NCBI RefSeq assembly: GCF_040649515.1
Contig: NZ_JBEZFP010000065.1
Location: 1 to 47,448, forward strand
Direction of reading: 5' to 3'
DNA: 47,448 bases
Source: Yinghuangia elevatio
GTDB taxonomy: Bacteria; Actinomycetota; Actinomycetes; Streptomycetales; Streptomycetaceae
Made by a program: the position numbers and the translations under genes. Below the pieces are notes generated by a model. The model was not told where the DNA came from, did not search any database, and was given only the letters and a program-made list of their open reading frames with translations. Below, piece after piece: positions 6,769 through 15,097 of the stretch (positions are counted from its first letter, which is position 1; each line of letters opens with the position of its first letter).

Positions 6769-8436
6769 GTGAAGAAGTTCGAGCCCCGGGCCGGGTTCAC
6801 GGTGCAGGCGTATCGCTTCGCCCTGGACCCGAATGTAGGTCAGGAACGTGCGCTTCAATCGCACTGCGGTGCCGCGCGGGCCGCTTACAACTGGGCTGTG
6901 TCGTGGGTGGCAGCGTCCTGGTGGCAGCGAAAAGCCGAGGCTTCGTACGGCATTCCCGAGGCAGATCTGACGCCGTGGCGACCGTGGTCCCTGCCAGCGC
7001 TGCGCCGGGAGTTCAACCGTGTAAAGCACACCGATTCCCGGTTCGCCGCATGGTGGCACGAGAACTCAAAGGAGGCGTACAACACCGGCCTCGCCAACGC
7101 GGCTGCCGCGTTCGACAACTACGCCAAGTCGCAGCGCGGGGCGCGCAAAGGCGCGGGTGTAGGCATGCCGCGCCGCAAGTCGAAGCACACCGCACGCCTT
7201 GCCTGTCGGTTCACCACCGGCGTGATCCGCGTGGAGACCGATCGCAGGCACGTGACGCTGCCGCGGCTTGGTGCAATGCGCGTGCACGAGAACACCCGAA
7301 AGTTGGAACGGCGCCTGGCAACTGGGGTTGCCCGGATCTTGTCTGCTGCAGTGGTACGCGAGCGAGACCAATGGTTCGTATCGTTCCAGGTCGAAACCCA
7401 ACGGGACGTCCAGCGCTCGGCTCGGCCTGATGTGGTGGTGGGGATCGACCTGGGTCTCAAACACCTCGCGGTCTTGGCTGACAGCACAGGGGAGATTCGC
7501 CACGCGCCGAATCCCGCACCGCTTGACAGCTCGCTCGCCAAGCTCCGGCGCCTCTCACGCCAGGTCTCTCGTCGTCAGGGCCGAGATCGGCGTACCGGAC
7601 AGACTCCGTCATCGGGATGGCTCAAGGCCAACGCCGCGCGCAACCGCGTGCACCACAGGGTGGCGAACCTGCGTGCGGATGCCCTCCATAAGCTCACCAC
7701 CGGCATCACGCGCGAATACGGCACTGTCGTGGTGGAAGACCTCAACGTCGCCAGCATGCTTCGGAACCGCCGCTTGGCCCGACGGATTGCCGATGCCGGG
7801 TTCGGTGAGATCCGCCGCCAACTCGCGTATAAGTCCGCTTGGACCGGCGGCGAGATCGTAGTCGCGAACCGCTGGTACCCCTCGTCCAAGACCTGCTCAA
7901 ACTGCGGCGCAGTGAAAGCCAAGCTGCCGCTGCACGTCCGGGTCTTCAAGTGCGAGTCATGCGCCTTGGTCCTCGACCGGGACGCGAACGCAGCCCGCAA
8001 CCTCGCCGCCCTCGTGGTGGCTTGCTCAACTGGTACCGGAGCGGCCGGAGACCAGGACGCGAAAGCGTCGAACGACCGTGGAGGCGACCAGAAGACCCGC
8101 GTCACCGCCCGGCCCGAGAGGGGCACAGGCGGGTGGGCAGGTGGTGCAACCCTGCCGCAGCAGCGGCAGACAGAAGCGGTACATCGTCATCGGGACGCCG
8201 CAAGCTTCAGCGACACCGATACGAACCTTCTGGATGGAAACACCGGAATCCCGCAGGCCCCGACGTGCGATGAGCGCTCGGAAGCTGCGGGGCGGTACCC
8301 GTGTACCCCTGTACACACACAGCACCCCGCCGTGGGGTCAGCAGCCGTGGCTGCTGGTCCTTCGACGGGGTGTTCGTGCTGTCCGCGCATCCCGGCCCGC
8401 ACCTCAGGCGTTGAGGGGGTCAGGGTGACGACGTAG
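6769..8436 (+). CDS. tnpB: TnpB RNA-guided nuclease (IS605 superfamily)
   Basis: The protein starts at GTG 6769. The RuvC catalytic residues are all visible: Asp227 (VGIDLG), Glu323 (VVVEDLN) and Asp405 (LDRDANAARN). A zinc ribbon lies between them, with CSNC at 376-379 and CESC at 395-398. TnpB proteins use a right-end transcript (omega RNA) as guide scaffold and cut DNA next to a target-adjacent motif. The frame continues about 140 residues past AARNLAAL as low-complexity sequence; this tail overlaps the expected omega RNA region. The core appears intact, so it may be active, but no tnpA accompanies it. Confidence 0.9.
   Translation: MKKFEPRAGFTVQAYRFALDPNVGQERALQSHCGAARAAYNWAVSWVAASWWQRKAEASYGIPEADLTPWRPWSLPALRREFNRVKHTDSRFAAWWHENSKEAYNTGLANAAAAFDNYAKSQRGARKGAGVGMPRRKSKHTARLACRFTTGVIRVETDRRHVTLPRLGAMRVHENTRKLERRLATGVARILSAAVVRERDQWFVSFQVETQRDVQRSARPDVVVGIDLGLKHLAVLADSTGEIRHAPNPAPLDSSLAKLRRLSRQVSRRQGRDRRTGQTPSSGWLKANAARNRVHHRVANLRADALHKLTTGITREYGTVVVEDLNVASMLRNRRLARRIADAGFGEIRRQLAYKSAWTGGEIVVANRWYPSSKTCSNCGAVKAKLPLHVRVFKCESCALVLDRDANAARNLAALVVACSTGTGAAGDQDAKASNDRGGDQKTRVTARPERGTGGWAGGATLPQQRQTEAVHRHRDAASFSDTDTNLLDGNTGIPQAPTCDERSEAAGRYPCTPVHTQHPAVGSAAVAAGPSTGCSCCPRIPARTSGVEGVRVTT
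8323..8372 (+). repeat. structured flank of tnpB, right copy
   Basis: An outer stem (8323-8332 with 8363-8372, 9 of 10 pairs) encloses an inner CAGCAGCC/GGCTGCTG stem (8339-8346 with 8349-8356). Against the left copy, one outer pair changes from G-C to A-T, so pairing is kept while sequence differs. It lies inside the 3-prime end of the tnpB frame and may belong to the omega RNA. Confidence 0.6.
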
Positions 8437-8491
8437 CCCTTCGAGGGGCGGCGCCCGATCTCGGGTCTTCTGCCGCCCCGGGCCCTGGTCC

Positions 8492-8586
8492 CCAGGTGAT
8501 TTGCCGTCACCTGGTCCAGCGGCCTCTCTGACACCGGAGGAGTTTGCCGCTCCTCCGAAGGGGTTGTCCGTCCGGTTTGCCGCCGG
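8492..8586 (+). ncRNA. three hairpins with identical TTTGCCG loops
   Basis: Hairpin 1 pairs 8492-8499 with 8507-8514 (CCAGGTGA/TCACCTGG), hairpin 2 pairs 8535-8542 with 8550-8557 (CGGAGGAG/CTCCTCCG), and hairpin 3 pairs CCGG at 8572-8575 with 8583-8586. All three present the same seven-base loop TTTGCCG while the stems are unrelated. Conserved loops on divergent stems point to a structured RNA or an RNA/protein-binding array. Which strand is transcribed is unknown. Confidence 0.55.
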
Positions 8587-8619
8587 TCGAACAGTTCGAT
8601 CTTGGTTCGCCCAGAACCA

Positions 8620-8643
8620 CCACCGCGCGAGGCGGCGGCTTTT
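8620..8643 (+). terminator. intrinsic terminator-like hairpin
   Basis: A CCACCGC/GCGGCGG stem with one mismatch and loop GCGAG is followed by CTTTT. It would end rightward transcription just after the three-hairpin array. Confidence 0.55.
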
Positions 8644-9107
8644 GCATGCCCTCGTGCGCGCACGCGCACAAGAACGGAGTCAATTTTGCACAGGAACCAT
8701 GCGCAGGGCCAGCTTTGGCGCGCCCAGGCGCGGGACTTCACCCCGTCCGACCGGGGTTTCCAGGGCTCGGGCGTGACCAATTTCACGCGTCCGGGGGAGC
8801 TTCCGGCAGCTGGTGAGCGCGCGGTGCCGACCTGGCCGGAGGCACTGCCGGGACAACTCGCCGAAGTTTTTCGGCGCCAAGTGTCACACCGAACGGGGTC
8901 GCTGACACCTGACCCAGATGTGCGGCGATCTTTCTCGAAAACTCATGTCACACGGCGGCCTTCGGCGGGGCGTTTCCATACGATGACACCCCCCTGCGCG
9001 GTTGCGCCTACCCATGTCCCTGTCCCTTCGTCCTGGTCGTCCCCGTCGCCGGGCGCCCGTGTCCGCGCGGCCGCCGTCGGGCTCGTGCTGCCCGCTTGGG
9101 TGGCCCG

Positions 9108-10907
9108 GTGAGCGCCGCAGCGGCGGAGGCCGCTGTCGTGGTGCGGGTGCCTGGGCCGCGCCGATCCGAGGCCTCTGTTGATCGCTCTGAGCGTGTGCGG
9201 ACGCAGCGGGTGCGGGTGCCGTGGCGTCTGGTGGAGTCGGGGTCGTATCCGGATGTGGCGTTGACGATGTACGTGAAGGTCGCGGCGCTGGGGATGCGGC
9301 CGGAGGGTTGCGAGGCGCGGACAGAGACGATCGCCCAGTATGTGCGGTTGTCGAAGTCGTCGGCGGAGCGGGGGCTGGCGCCGTTGTCGCATCCGGGGCC
9401 GGACGGAGTGGTGGAGATGTCGACGGTCCGGCGGACGTATGCGGGCGGGCGGGGTGCGTCGGCGGTGCGTCGGGTGCGGCCGCTGTCGGCAGGGGAGCGG
9501 TTCGTGTGGGTGCCGGTGGCGGCCGCGGAGGATCTGACGCCGCGGCAGCTGCGGGCGTACGCGGCGATCGCGTTCGCGGAGCGGACGCGGGTGTCGTTGA
9601 CCGAGGGCGAGCTGGCGGGGTACCTGCGGCACCATTCGGGGCGCCGTGCGGGGCTGCCGGTGACGGCGGACGCAGCGGGCCGGGTGGTGGACGAGGTCGA
9701 GGCGGCGGGCTGGGTGACGGTCGGGCGGCGGCTGGGCGCACAGGGACGTCACCGGTACATGGCGCACGACATCGCGCACCGCGTCCCCGAGGCCGCGTCG
9801 GCGGTGGTCGGCGGCGGCCGCAGTGGTTGCGCCGCGGCGGACCAGGGCCTGGAGGTCGGCCAGGGCTCGGAAACGGCAGGTGGGGGCGTCACGGAGACTG
9901 TTTCGCGGGCTGCGGGGACCGGCTCGCATGCCTCGGCATGTCCCGGTGTTGGTGAGGGATCGGGTTCCGATACTGGTGAGGGATCCCTCGCGTATAAGGA
10001 ATCACCTACGACTGACTCACCCGAGGACGGACAGCCGCTGTTCTCACCCGCCGCAGGCGAACTCAAGTCGGTAGGCGCGCGTGCCGGCGCGGCATCAAGG
10101 CGGCGGAACCCTGCCCGCACGGCCGATGGCGCGCTTCGCGCGGAGGAGAACCCCGAAGCCGCGCACAACGCACCCATGTCCGGCAGCGGCGGGGCGGGCT
10201 TCGATGCGGAGGTGTTCGCGGTCCTGGAGCCGGTGCGTGGGCTGGTTGCACGTGTGACGAGCGACTTCGTGGTGCGGAGGATCGGCCGGGCGGTGGCGGA
10301 GCAGCTGGCTGCGGGGATGGAGCCTTCCCGGCTGCGGCACCGGCTCACGGTGCGGTTCGCCGGTGTCGACACGTCACGGATCCGCGACGCAGGCCGCTGG
10401 CTGCTCGGCGTCGGCCTGCCTCGGTGGGGCTGCGGGCTGTGGGATTGCGAGGCCGGGGTCATGTGGTCGACCGGCCGACGCTGCGAGGTGTGCGCGGACA
10501 TCGTCGCCGATCGTGCGGCCGCACAGCGGCAAGGTCTTCGCCAGGTCGGTTCGGAGCCGGGTGCCTCGTTGGCGGTGCCTGCTGCGGGTGGGGCCGATGG
10601 ATGCGCTGAAGGCCTCGGGCGGCTTCCGGCTCCGGCACTGCCGAGCTCGTTGTCGGACGGCCGTGCACGGGGTGAGTGTTCGGATTGCGGCGCTCGGATC
10701 TTCCTGGTCGGCCCGGCCGTGACCGACGGATTGTGCCGTCTGTGCCGGGCCGAATGCGATGAGCCTCGCCGAACGACGACGCCCGAAGTCCCTGACGTGC
10801 CGGTGCGGACGACCGCGTGGCGCGAGCACCTGGCGGTGCTGGCAGGCCGACCGCTGGCCGTCGACCGGGTTTTCGGTGCGCAGGCGGGTTGCGGGGTGAT
10901 CGCGTGA
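9108..10907 (+). CDS. HTH protein, candidate plasmid replication initiator
   Basis: About 600 residues. The N-terminal 210 read as a two-winged-helix DNA-binding region: VPWRLVESGSYPDVALTMYV, then an HTH-like RTETIAQYVRLSKSSAERGL, and later ELAGYLRHHSG with DEVEAAGWVTVGRRL. A Ser/Gly-rich linker follows. The C-terminal half contains cysteine pairs (CEVCADIV, CSDCGARIF, CRLCRAECD) that may bind zinc. The layout resembles actinobacterial plasmid initiators. It overlaps the DciA-like gene by GTGA, the same junction seen at 39591. GTG 9108 is preferred, with TTG 9096 as the alternative; neither has a strong ribosome site. The Rep assignment is inferred from architecture and neighbours. Confidence 0.6.
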   Translation: MSAAAAEAAVVVRVPGPRRSEASVDRSERVRTQRVRVPWRLVESGSYPDVALTMYVKVAALGMRPEGCEARTETIAQYVRLSKSSAERGLAPLSHPGPDGVVEMSTVRRTYAGGRGASAVRRVRPLSAGERFVWVPVAAAEDLTPRQLRAYAAIAFAERTRVSLTEGELAGYLRHHSGRRAGLPVTADAAGRVVDEVEAAGWVTVGRRLGAQGRHRYMAHDIAHRVPEAASAVVGGGRSGCAAADQGLEVGQGSETAGGGVTETVSRAAGTGSHASACPGVGEGSGSDTGEGSLAYKESPTTDSPEDGQPLFSPAAGELKSVGARAGAASRRRNPARTADGALRAEENPEAAHNAPMSGSGGAGFDAEVFAVLEPVRGLVARVTSDFVVRRIGRAVAEQLAAGMEPSRLRHRLTVRFAGVDTSRIRDAGRWLLGVGLPRWGCGLWDCEAGVMWSTGRRCEVCADIVADRAAAQRQGLRQVGSEPGASLAVPAAGGADGCAEGLGRLPAPALPSSLSDGRARGECSDCGARIFLVGPAVTDGLCRLCRAECDEPRRTTTPEVPDVPVRTTAWREHLAVLAGRPLAVDRVFGAQAGCGVIA

Positions 10908-11780
10908 CGCGTACCGACCGACGGCCCACGGCCGCCGCCATACCCGGGGCTTCGGGGATTGATCTGGCGAAGGTCGCTCTGCGCGCCGCCCGCCAGGCCG
11001 CCGCGAACGGCGCCACCGGCCGCCCCGCTCCAGCCCGCCGCGTAGCCCGGGTTCGCCGGTCGGACGGCAGTGAACCCGCCGGTCTCGCCGCGGTCCTCGA
11101 GAGCCTGATGGCCGCCCGCGCCTGGAACGCCCCCCGCCGCCGGGGCGAACCTGATCGCCGACTGGGACCGCATTGCCCCCGACCTGGCCGACCACGTCCA
11201 CGCCGCGGGGTTCGATCCGGCCGCCGGCGTCCTGCAGCTGCGCCCGGCCTCCCCGGCCTGGGCCGCCCACCTGCGGCTGCGCACCGCTGCCATCGTCCAG
11301 CGGATCGCCGACCACACCGGCGACCGCACGGTGCGCGGGATCCGCATCCTGCCGCCCGGCCCCGCCCCGGCACCCTCAAGCACCGCAGGCGACCAGGACA
11401 CCCCAGCGACCGGCGACCCCGAGACCGCGGCTGCGCCGGAGCCCGGTCCCCGGGAGCCGTCGACCGGCTATCGGCAGGCGAGGGATGCGCACCGCGCCGC
11501 CGTCCCCGAGCGGCAGCTCGCGCCTGCCGTCCGGGCCGCGATCGAGCGGCAGGACCAGGCGCTGGCCTGGTGCCGCGAACCGGAGGAGGCCTTCCGCGCG
11601 GTCCTGGCCGGCCACAACCACGACCAGGAGCAGGGGCAGGTCGACCGGGGCCGCCGGTCGGACGCCTACGAGCGGGCCCGGCAGCAGGCCGCGCGGGACC
11701 GTGCGGCGCGCAGCCTGCCGACCATCGGCGTCGGCACCGTCCGGGAGTCAGCCGGACCGGGGCTGCGTGATTCTGCCTGA
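10904..11780 (+). pseudogene. DUF721/DciA-like protein, frameshifted
   Basis: The first 80 codons and the part after 11136 both align along their length with the intact gene at 39591-40430 (GASGIDLAKVALRAAR; IADWDRIAPDLADHV; QALAWCREPEEAF; QQAARDRAARSLP), but they are in different frames. A run of six C at 11130-11135 has one base too many; five would restore the frame through AWNAPAAGANLIADW. It is either a young pseudogene or a homopolymer error. The DUF721 family includes DciA, which assists replicative helicase loading. GTG 10904 overlaps the Rep-like stop by four bases. Confidence 0.75.
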
Positions 11781-11873
11781 CCTCGTGCCGGGAGGCGGTA
11801 GATGTTCGTGGAAGTGCCGCCCGTATCGGGGCGGGCAGTGTCGAATGCTGGTCAACCGGAAGGAGGTTCGCAG

Positions 11874-12347
11874 ATGGGGAAGAAGAAGGTAGCGAAGGCT
11901 CAGCGGCGACGGGAGGAGGCCCGTGCGCGGGCTTTGCAGGTCCGTTTCCCGGGCTATGTCGCCTGCTCGTTCGCTGAAGCTGCCGCGCTTTTGGGCGAAG
12001 ACCGGGCGAGCGAGCTGCGCACCTTCTACGGGGGCGAGCTGCGCAAGGCGGACGTCCAGCTCGAACTCCAGCTGCGCAGCGGCGAGTTCCGCGTGATCGA
12101 CTGGAGTCATCCCGACGAGGCATACCTGTGGGAGCTGCCGGCCTATCTGGAGGCGTGGAACACCGGGATGCAGGATGCCGTCGCCGAAGACGCCTGGGAG
12201 TTCTTCGACGACGAGGACGACCTGATCGCGCAGCTGCACGAATGGCATCGGGAAGGCAACCTGCGCATCGACCGCGACGGGGTCATCGAAAGCGAGTGGG
12301 CATGCCCGGTACCCGGTTCCGGGGCTTCCGGGCCGACCGGGGCGTGA
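11874..12347 (+). CDS. hypothetical acidic protein
   Basis: A 157-residue protein with a basic start (MGKKKVAKAQRRREEARARA) and an acidic second half (EDAWEFFDDEDDLIAQL). ATG 11874 is chosen over earlier in-frame starts because AAGGAGG lies eight bases upstream. No known domain is recognised. The aromatic-rich middle (EAYLWELPAYLEAW) suggests a folded soluble protein. It follows the DciA-like gene on the same strand, so it may belong to the replicon module. Confidence 0.7.
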   Translation: MGKKKVAKAQRRREEARARALQVRFPGYVACSFAEAAALLGEDRASELRTFYGGELRKADVQLELQLRSGEFRVIDWSHPDEAYLWELPAYLEAWNTGMQDAVAEDAWEFFDDEDDLIAQLHEWHREGNLRIDRDGVIESEWACPVPGSGASGPTGA

Positions 12348-12348
12348 C

Positions 12349-13545
12349 GTGGGCGCGGGGCCGGCCGTTGGACCGGGTGTGCCGATGACTGCCGCTGCCG
12401 CCGCGCCCGCTGTCCCGGCCCCCGTGTTGTCCTTGCGGTTTCCGCTGACACCGCGGCGTGCGGAGGTCGCGCGGGCGCTGCTGGCGTACGTTGCCGGCCT
12501 GCCGCTGCGTTCGGTCGACGCGCAGCTGCTCGCACTGCTCGTGGCGGTCCGGTCCGCGGTAACCGGCACCGGCCACGTCACCCGGGCGGGCCTGCGCTCC
12601 CTGCAGCTTGGTGACCGGGCTGCGGCCGTGGCGGCACTGCGCGGCTTGGGGTGGGAGGTCCCGGACGCGCTGCTCGGCGACGACCTGGAGGTTCCCGCCG
12701 CGGTGACAGTGTCGGACTGGGCGCAGGCCGACGGGCGGCCCGTCGACTGCAGCAAGACCGCCCGGGCCGGGGTGTCCAGCTGGATGGGCGGTGTTCTGAA
12801 CACCTCGCCGGTCGCGGCGCTCGCGCCGCCCGCCCGGCTGACGGCGCTGTTCCTCGCAGCGCACGCCTCCGCCGAACCCGAGAGCCCCGACCCGTTGCCG
12901 GACCTGCTGCCGGGCAGCTGCCGTTCGGCGGTGCCGGACCTGCTGGACTCCGGGTTCCTCGCCGACGCCGCCGGCGGCACGTACCTCCTGGCCCCGGCGG
13001 TGCGGCACCTTGCGGTCGCTCTCCCCAGGCCGCGGACACCCGCCTGGACACCGCCGGCCATGGACGCGAACGACTGGAGGTACTGGAAGGACCAGCGCAG
13101 CCCGGCACTGCGCAGCCACGTCGACGCAGTCCAGCACTGCGCGCTCTGCGCGATGCCCTGGGAACAGGTCGCCTCCGCGTTCACGGAGGCCGTGCAGGAT
13201 CCGTGCCGCCCTTCGGACAACCTGCGCACGGCCTACGGCATCTGGAAGCGTGCGCATCCCGACCGCGGTCCGCAGGCCGCCGCGTTCACCGTGGCGTTTC
13301 GCGCCCAGCACGGACACGGCCCGTCCATCCGCCAGCTGTGCACGGGCCTCGGCTGGGAGATGTGGCCGCCCCTGCGGCTGTTGGTGGTGCGTCGTCTGCT
13401 CGCCGACGGTTGGCTCGCGGACACCGCGCCGGTGCCGTGGACGCTCCGGCCGGGCCCGGCCGCCAACGCACACGGCATCGCGCTGCCGCGCCAGCGCGTC
13501 CCGCCGACGACCCGGCCGACCGAAGAGCGGCCGCTGCCCAGGTGA
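12349..13545 (+). CDS. hypothetical protein, possible HTH-containing
   Basis: Up to 398 residues, alanine/leucine-rich and helical, with a CALCAMPWEQV cysteine pair near residue 265. The C-terminal part (SIRQLCTGLGWEMWPPLRLLVVRRLLADGWL) resembles a winged-helix segment. GTG 12349 begins one base after the previous stop; ATG 12385 is an equally possible start. No family is recognised. Close packing behind the upstream gene implies co-transcription. Confidence 0.6.
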   Translation: MGAGPAVGPGVPMTAAAAAPAVPAPVLSLRFPLTPRRAEVARALLAYVAGLPLRSVDAQLLALLVAVRSAVTGTGHVTRAGLRSLQLGDRAAAVAALRGLGWEVPDALLGDDLEVPAAVTVSDWAQADGRPVDCSKTARAGVSSWMGGVLNTSPVAALAPPARLTALFLAAHASAEPESPDPLPDLLPGSCRSAVPDLLDSGFLADAAGGTYLLAPAVRHLAVALPRPRTPAWTPPAMDANDWRYWKDQRSPALRSHVDAVQHCALCAMPWEQVASAFTEAVQDPCRPSDNLRTAYGIWKRAHPDRGPQAAAFTVAFRAQHGHGPSIRQLCTGLGWEMWPPLRLLVVRRLLADGWLADTAPVPWTLRPGPAANAHGIALPRQRVPPTTRPTEERPLPR

Positions 13546-13560
13546 CGACGGGTCTGGGTG

Positions 13561-14157
13561 TCAGTCGGTCGCGGCCGCCAGTCCTGCGGCCTGGCCGGGG
13601 GCCGGGTCCAGGATGGTGCGGGCCAGGGTGCGCAGCCGGTCCGATTGCGTGCGCAGCACCGTGGTCGCGTCGGCGTCGTGGGGGTCGATGCGCAGGATGC
13701 GTCCGGCCGCGTTCATCGCCCGCAGTGCTTCGGCCTCCTGGAGCCGGTGGTCGGCGGGCAGGGTGCGGTAGGCGGTGTTGCCGACCTCCAGCGCGAGGTG
13801 CACCTCGTCCTCAGGGGAGTCGGTGTAGAAGCGGATGCCGTACCGGGCGACCAGCGCGTACGCGGTGCCGAACAGGGCGGCCAGCGCGATGTCGCTCACC
13901 ACCCACGCCCACGCCTGGAACATCTTGCCGTCGACGCCGGCGAGGGCGACGACGATCTCGGACGCGATCCCTCCGACTCCGCCGAACAGCAGCGCCGCAC
14001 CGAAAATGCTGCCAGCCACCGCCGCAATGACGTTCCCCTCGTCTTCCCTGAGGGTCTTGCGGATCGCGGGCGGCCGCGGCGCGATGTACCGCGCGACCCG
14101 CGCCGCGGCGGGAGCGGGCTCGGCGATGACGATGTTGTCGCCCCAACTGATGGCCAT
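13561..14157 (-). CDS. two-span membrane protein of unknown function
   Basis: A 198-residue protein. Residues 43-72 (VIAAVAGSIFGAALLFGGVGG) and 85-105 (VSDIALAALFGTAYALV) are hydrophobic and likely membrane-spanning. The C-terminal half is soluble and helical (AYRTLPADHRLQEAEALRAM). The ATG 14157 start has GAGGGGAG seven bases upstream. It points away from the iteron-like block at 14158-14761 and converges on the 12349-13545 gene. No family recognised. Confidence 0.7.
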   Translation of the reverse strand: MAISWGDNIVIAEPAPAAARVARYIAPRPPAIRKTLREDEGNVIAAVAGSIFGAALLFGGVGGIASEIVVALAGVDGKMFQAWAWVVSDIALAALFGTAYALVARYGIRFYTDSPEDEVHLALEVGNTAYRTLPADHRLQEAEALRAMNAAGRILRIDPHDADATTVLRTQSDRLRTLARTILDPAPGQAAGLAAATD

Positions 14158-14359
14158 GGACGGTCTCCCCTCGAACCGGACGTACGCCTCCCTGGATCCT
14201 GGCCAGCCCGTTCACCGGTGGGCGGGTGCTTTCGCCAACGTTGTCCGGATCCGGGCCCAGCTCGGCTTGGTCGTGCGGGGTGGCCCGTACCGGACGAACC
14301 ACCCTCGCGCGTCCGGGGCAGCCGTCGGGCCGCGGCAACCGCTTGTGACAGCCCTGGAT

Positions 14360-14374
14360 CTGACGTTCCGTCAG
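14360..14374. repeat. CTGACG-TTC-CGTCAG inverted repeat beside AT-rich tract
   Basis: A perfect six-base inverted repeat is followed at once by AAAGTTTTTCAAGATTCTTT, the least GC-rich segment for several kilobases. It could be a terminator stem on the plus strand or the edge of an unwinding element. Confidence 0.45.
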
Positions 14375-14404
14375 AAAGTTTTTCAAGATTCTTTCGGGAC
14401 CCTG

Positions 14405-14442
14405 GTGGACTGCCGGGTGGACCGCCAGTGGACGGGGTGGAC
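14405..14442 (+). repeat. GTGGAC hexamer array (four copies)
   Basis: Exact GTGGAC hexamers start at 14405, 14417, 14428 and 14437, with spacings of 12, 11 and 9 bases, close to one helical turn. Confidence 0.6.
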
Positions 14443-14450
14443 TGCGCGGG

Positions 14451-14502
14451 TCCGGATATCCGCCCGGATACTCCGGACCTGTCCGGACCGGTCCGGACAG
14501 GT
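14451..14502. repeat. phased TCCGGA sites and 26-bp perfect palindrome
   Basis: TCCGGA occurs at 14451, 14472, 14482 and 14492 (spacings 21, 10, 10). The segment 14477-14502, built on ACCTGTCCGGACC and its complement, is a perfect 26-bp palindrome. Confidence 0.65.
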
Positions 14503-14697
14503 TGTCCGCCGGGCGTCCGCCCCGTCTCCGGTCGGGTTCCGGGAACTCGGGCGGGGGGGGGTTCCGATCCTGTTCCCGCCTGGGTCGGGGCTTCCGGCGA
14601 GGCGTCGGACAGCGGCGGAGACGGCGGACGTCCATGTGACCCGGTGCGGAACCCGGGCGGACATCCGCTCTCCATCCGCCGGAGAGTCCGGGCGGTC

Positions 14698-14733
14698 TCC
14701 GGACTTCTCCGGACCGTCTCCGGACTGTCCGGA
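14698..14733. repeat. second phased TCCGGA array (four copies)
   Basis: TCCGGA starts at 14698, 14708, 14719 and 14728, with spacings of 10, 11 and 9 bases. The hexamer is itself a palindrome, so the array is symmetric in both directions. Confidence 0.65.
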
Positions 14734-14761
14734 CGTCGTGTCCAGTGGCGTATCCGCAGGT

Positions 14762-14799
14762 CAGGGCGTTGCGAACGCCCTGCATTCGCCCGCTCGTTC
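14762..14799 (+). promoter_or_regulatory. operator-like inverted repeat over a promoter
   Basis: CAGGGCGTT-GCG-AACGCCCTG (14762-14782) is a nine-base inverted repeat. TTGCGA inside it (14769) and TAGCCT (14794) form a possible -35/-10 pair with 19-base spacing, reading toward the small gene at 14912. Confidence 0.4.
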
Positions 14800-14911
14800 G
14801 GGCTAGCCTGCTGTGCGTGCTCAGCGGGCCGGCGCCGCCACATACGGCGACGGCCCCCGGTGCCAGCCGGGAGCCGCCCTTGCGTATCCGTTCGCCTGAA
14901 AGGAGGGCGCT

Positions 14912-15097
14912 ATGCCCACCGACGAACCGACCCCATCGTCCCACGACACCCCGCGCGCCGCCCCGCCTCGATGGCGCCGGCACACGGCGACCGCGTTAAC
15001 GGTCGTTGCCATCAGCCTCCTGACCGGAATCGGCGAAGGCCTCGGCCGCCACCTCGCCAACGGGAGCGCCACGGCCGTGACAGCCGTCGTCCGGTAG
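14912..15097 (+). CDS. small single-span membrane protein (61 aa)
   Basis: The protein has a hydrophilic N-terminus (MPTDEPTPSSHDTPRAAPPR) and a hydrophobic helix (TATALTVVAISLLTGI) ending in a short tail. ATG 14912 has a strong AAAGGAGG ribosome site. Such small membrane proteins recur in this window (57, 15613, 21321, 40870, 43995). The function is unknown; plasmid-spread or membrane-anchoring roles are only analogies. Confidence 0.7.
   Translation: MPTDEPTPSSHDTPRAAPPRWRRHTATALTVVAISLLTGIGEGLGRHLANGSATAVTAVVR

Larger units (their letters stand above)
6651..8372 (+). mobile_element. solo TnpB element (IS605-superfamily type)
   Basis: A tnpB gene is flanked by similar structured sequences at 6651-6706 and 8323-8372, both in direct orientation. 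IS200/IS605-family ends carry subterminal hairpins on one strand, so these may mark the left and right ends. No TnpA transposase is present, so movement would need one supplied in trans. The exact boundaries are not known, because these elements make no target duplication. Confidence 0.55.
8437..9107. other. gene-free structured region before the Rep-like gene
   Basis: No convincing gene lies in these 671 bases. The left half holds the three-hairpin array and a terminator-like stem. The right half has repeated TGTCACAC (8882, 8946) and TGACACC (8903, 8984) motifs. A possible -10 (TACGAT, about 8979-8984) precedes the Rep-like gene. Confidence 0.5.
14158..14761. other. gene-free repeat block, candidate origin or centromere
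   Basis: No coding sequence is convincing here. The block holds a CTGACG/CGTCAG inverted repeat, an unusually AT-rich stretch (about 14371-14395), four GTGGAC hexamers, two runs of TCCGGA hexamers at near-helical spacing, a 26-bp perfect palindrome, and the smaller palindromes CCGGATCCGG (14245) and CGGATATCCG (14453). Iteron arrays next to an AT-rich segment are typical of plasmid origins; phased sites are also typical of partition centromeres. Confidence 0.5.

Noticed and set aside
8602..9111. Rightward open frame before the Rep-like gene
   Set aside because: It starts at TTG without a ribosome site, overlaps the terminator-like stem and repeated motifs, and its composition is low-complexity; only a short stretch looks protein-like.
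14158..14761. Chromosomal-type parS sites
   Set aside because: The consensus GTTTCACGTGAAAC was not seen here; any centromere role would rest on the TCCGGA and GTGGAC arrays instead.
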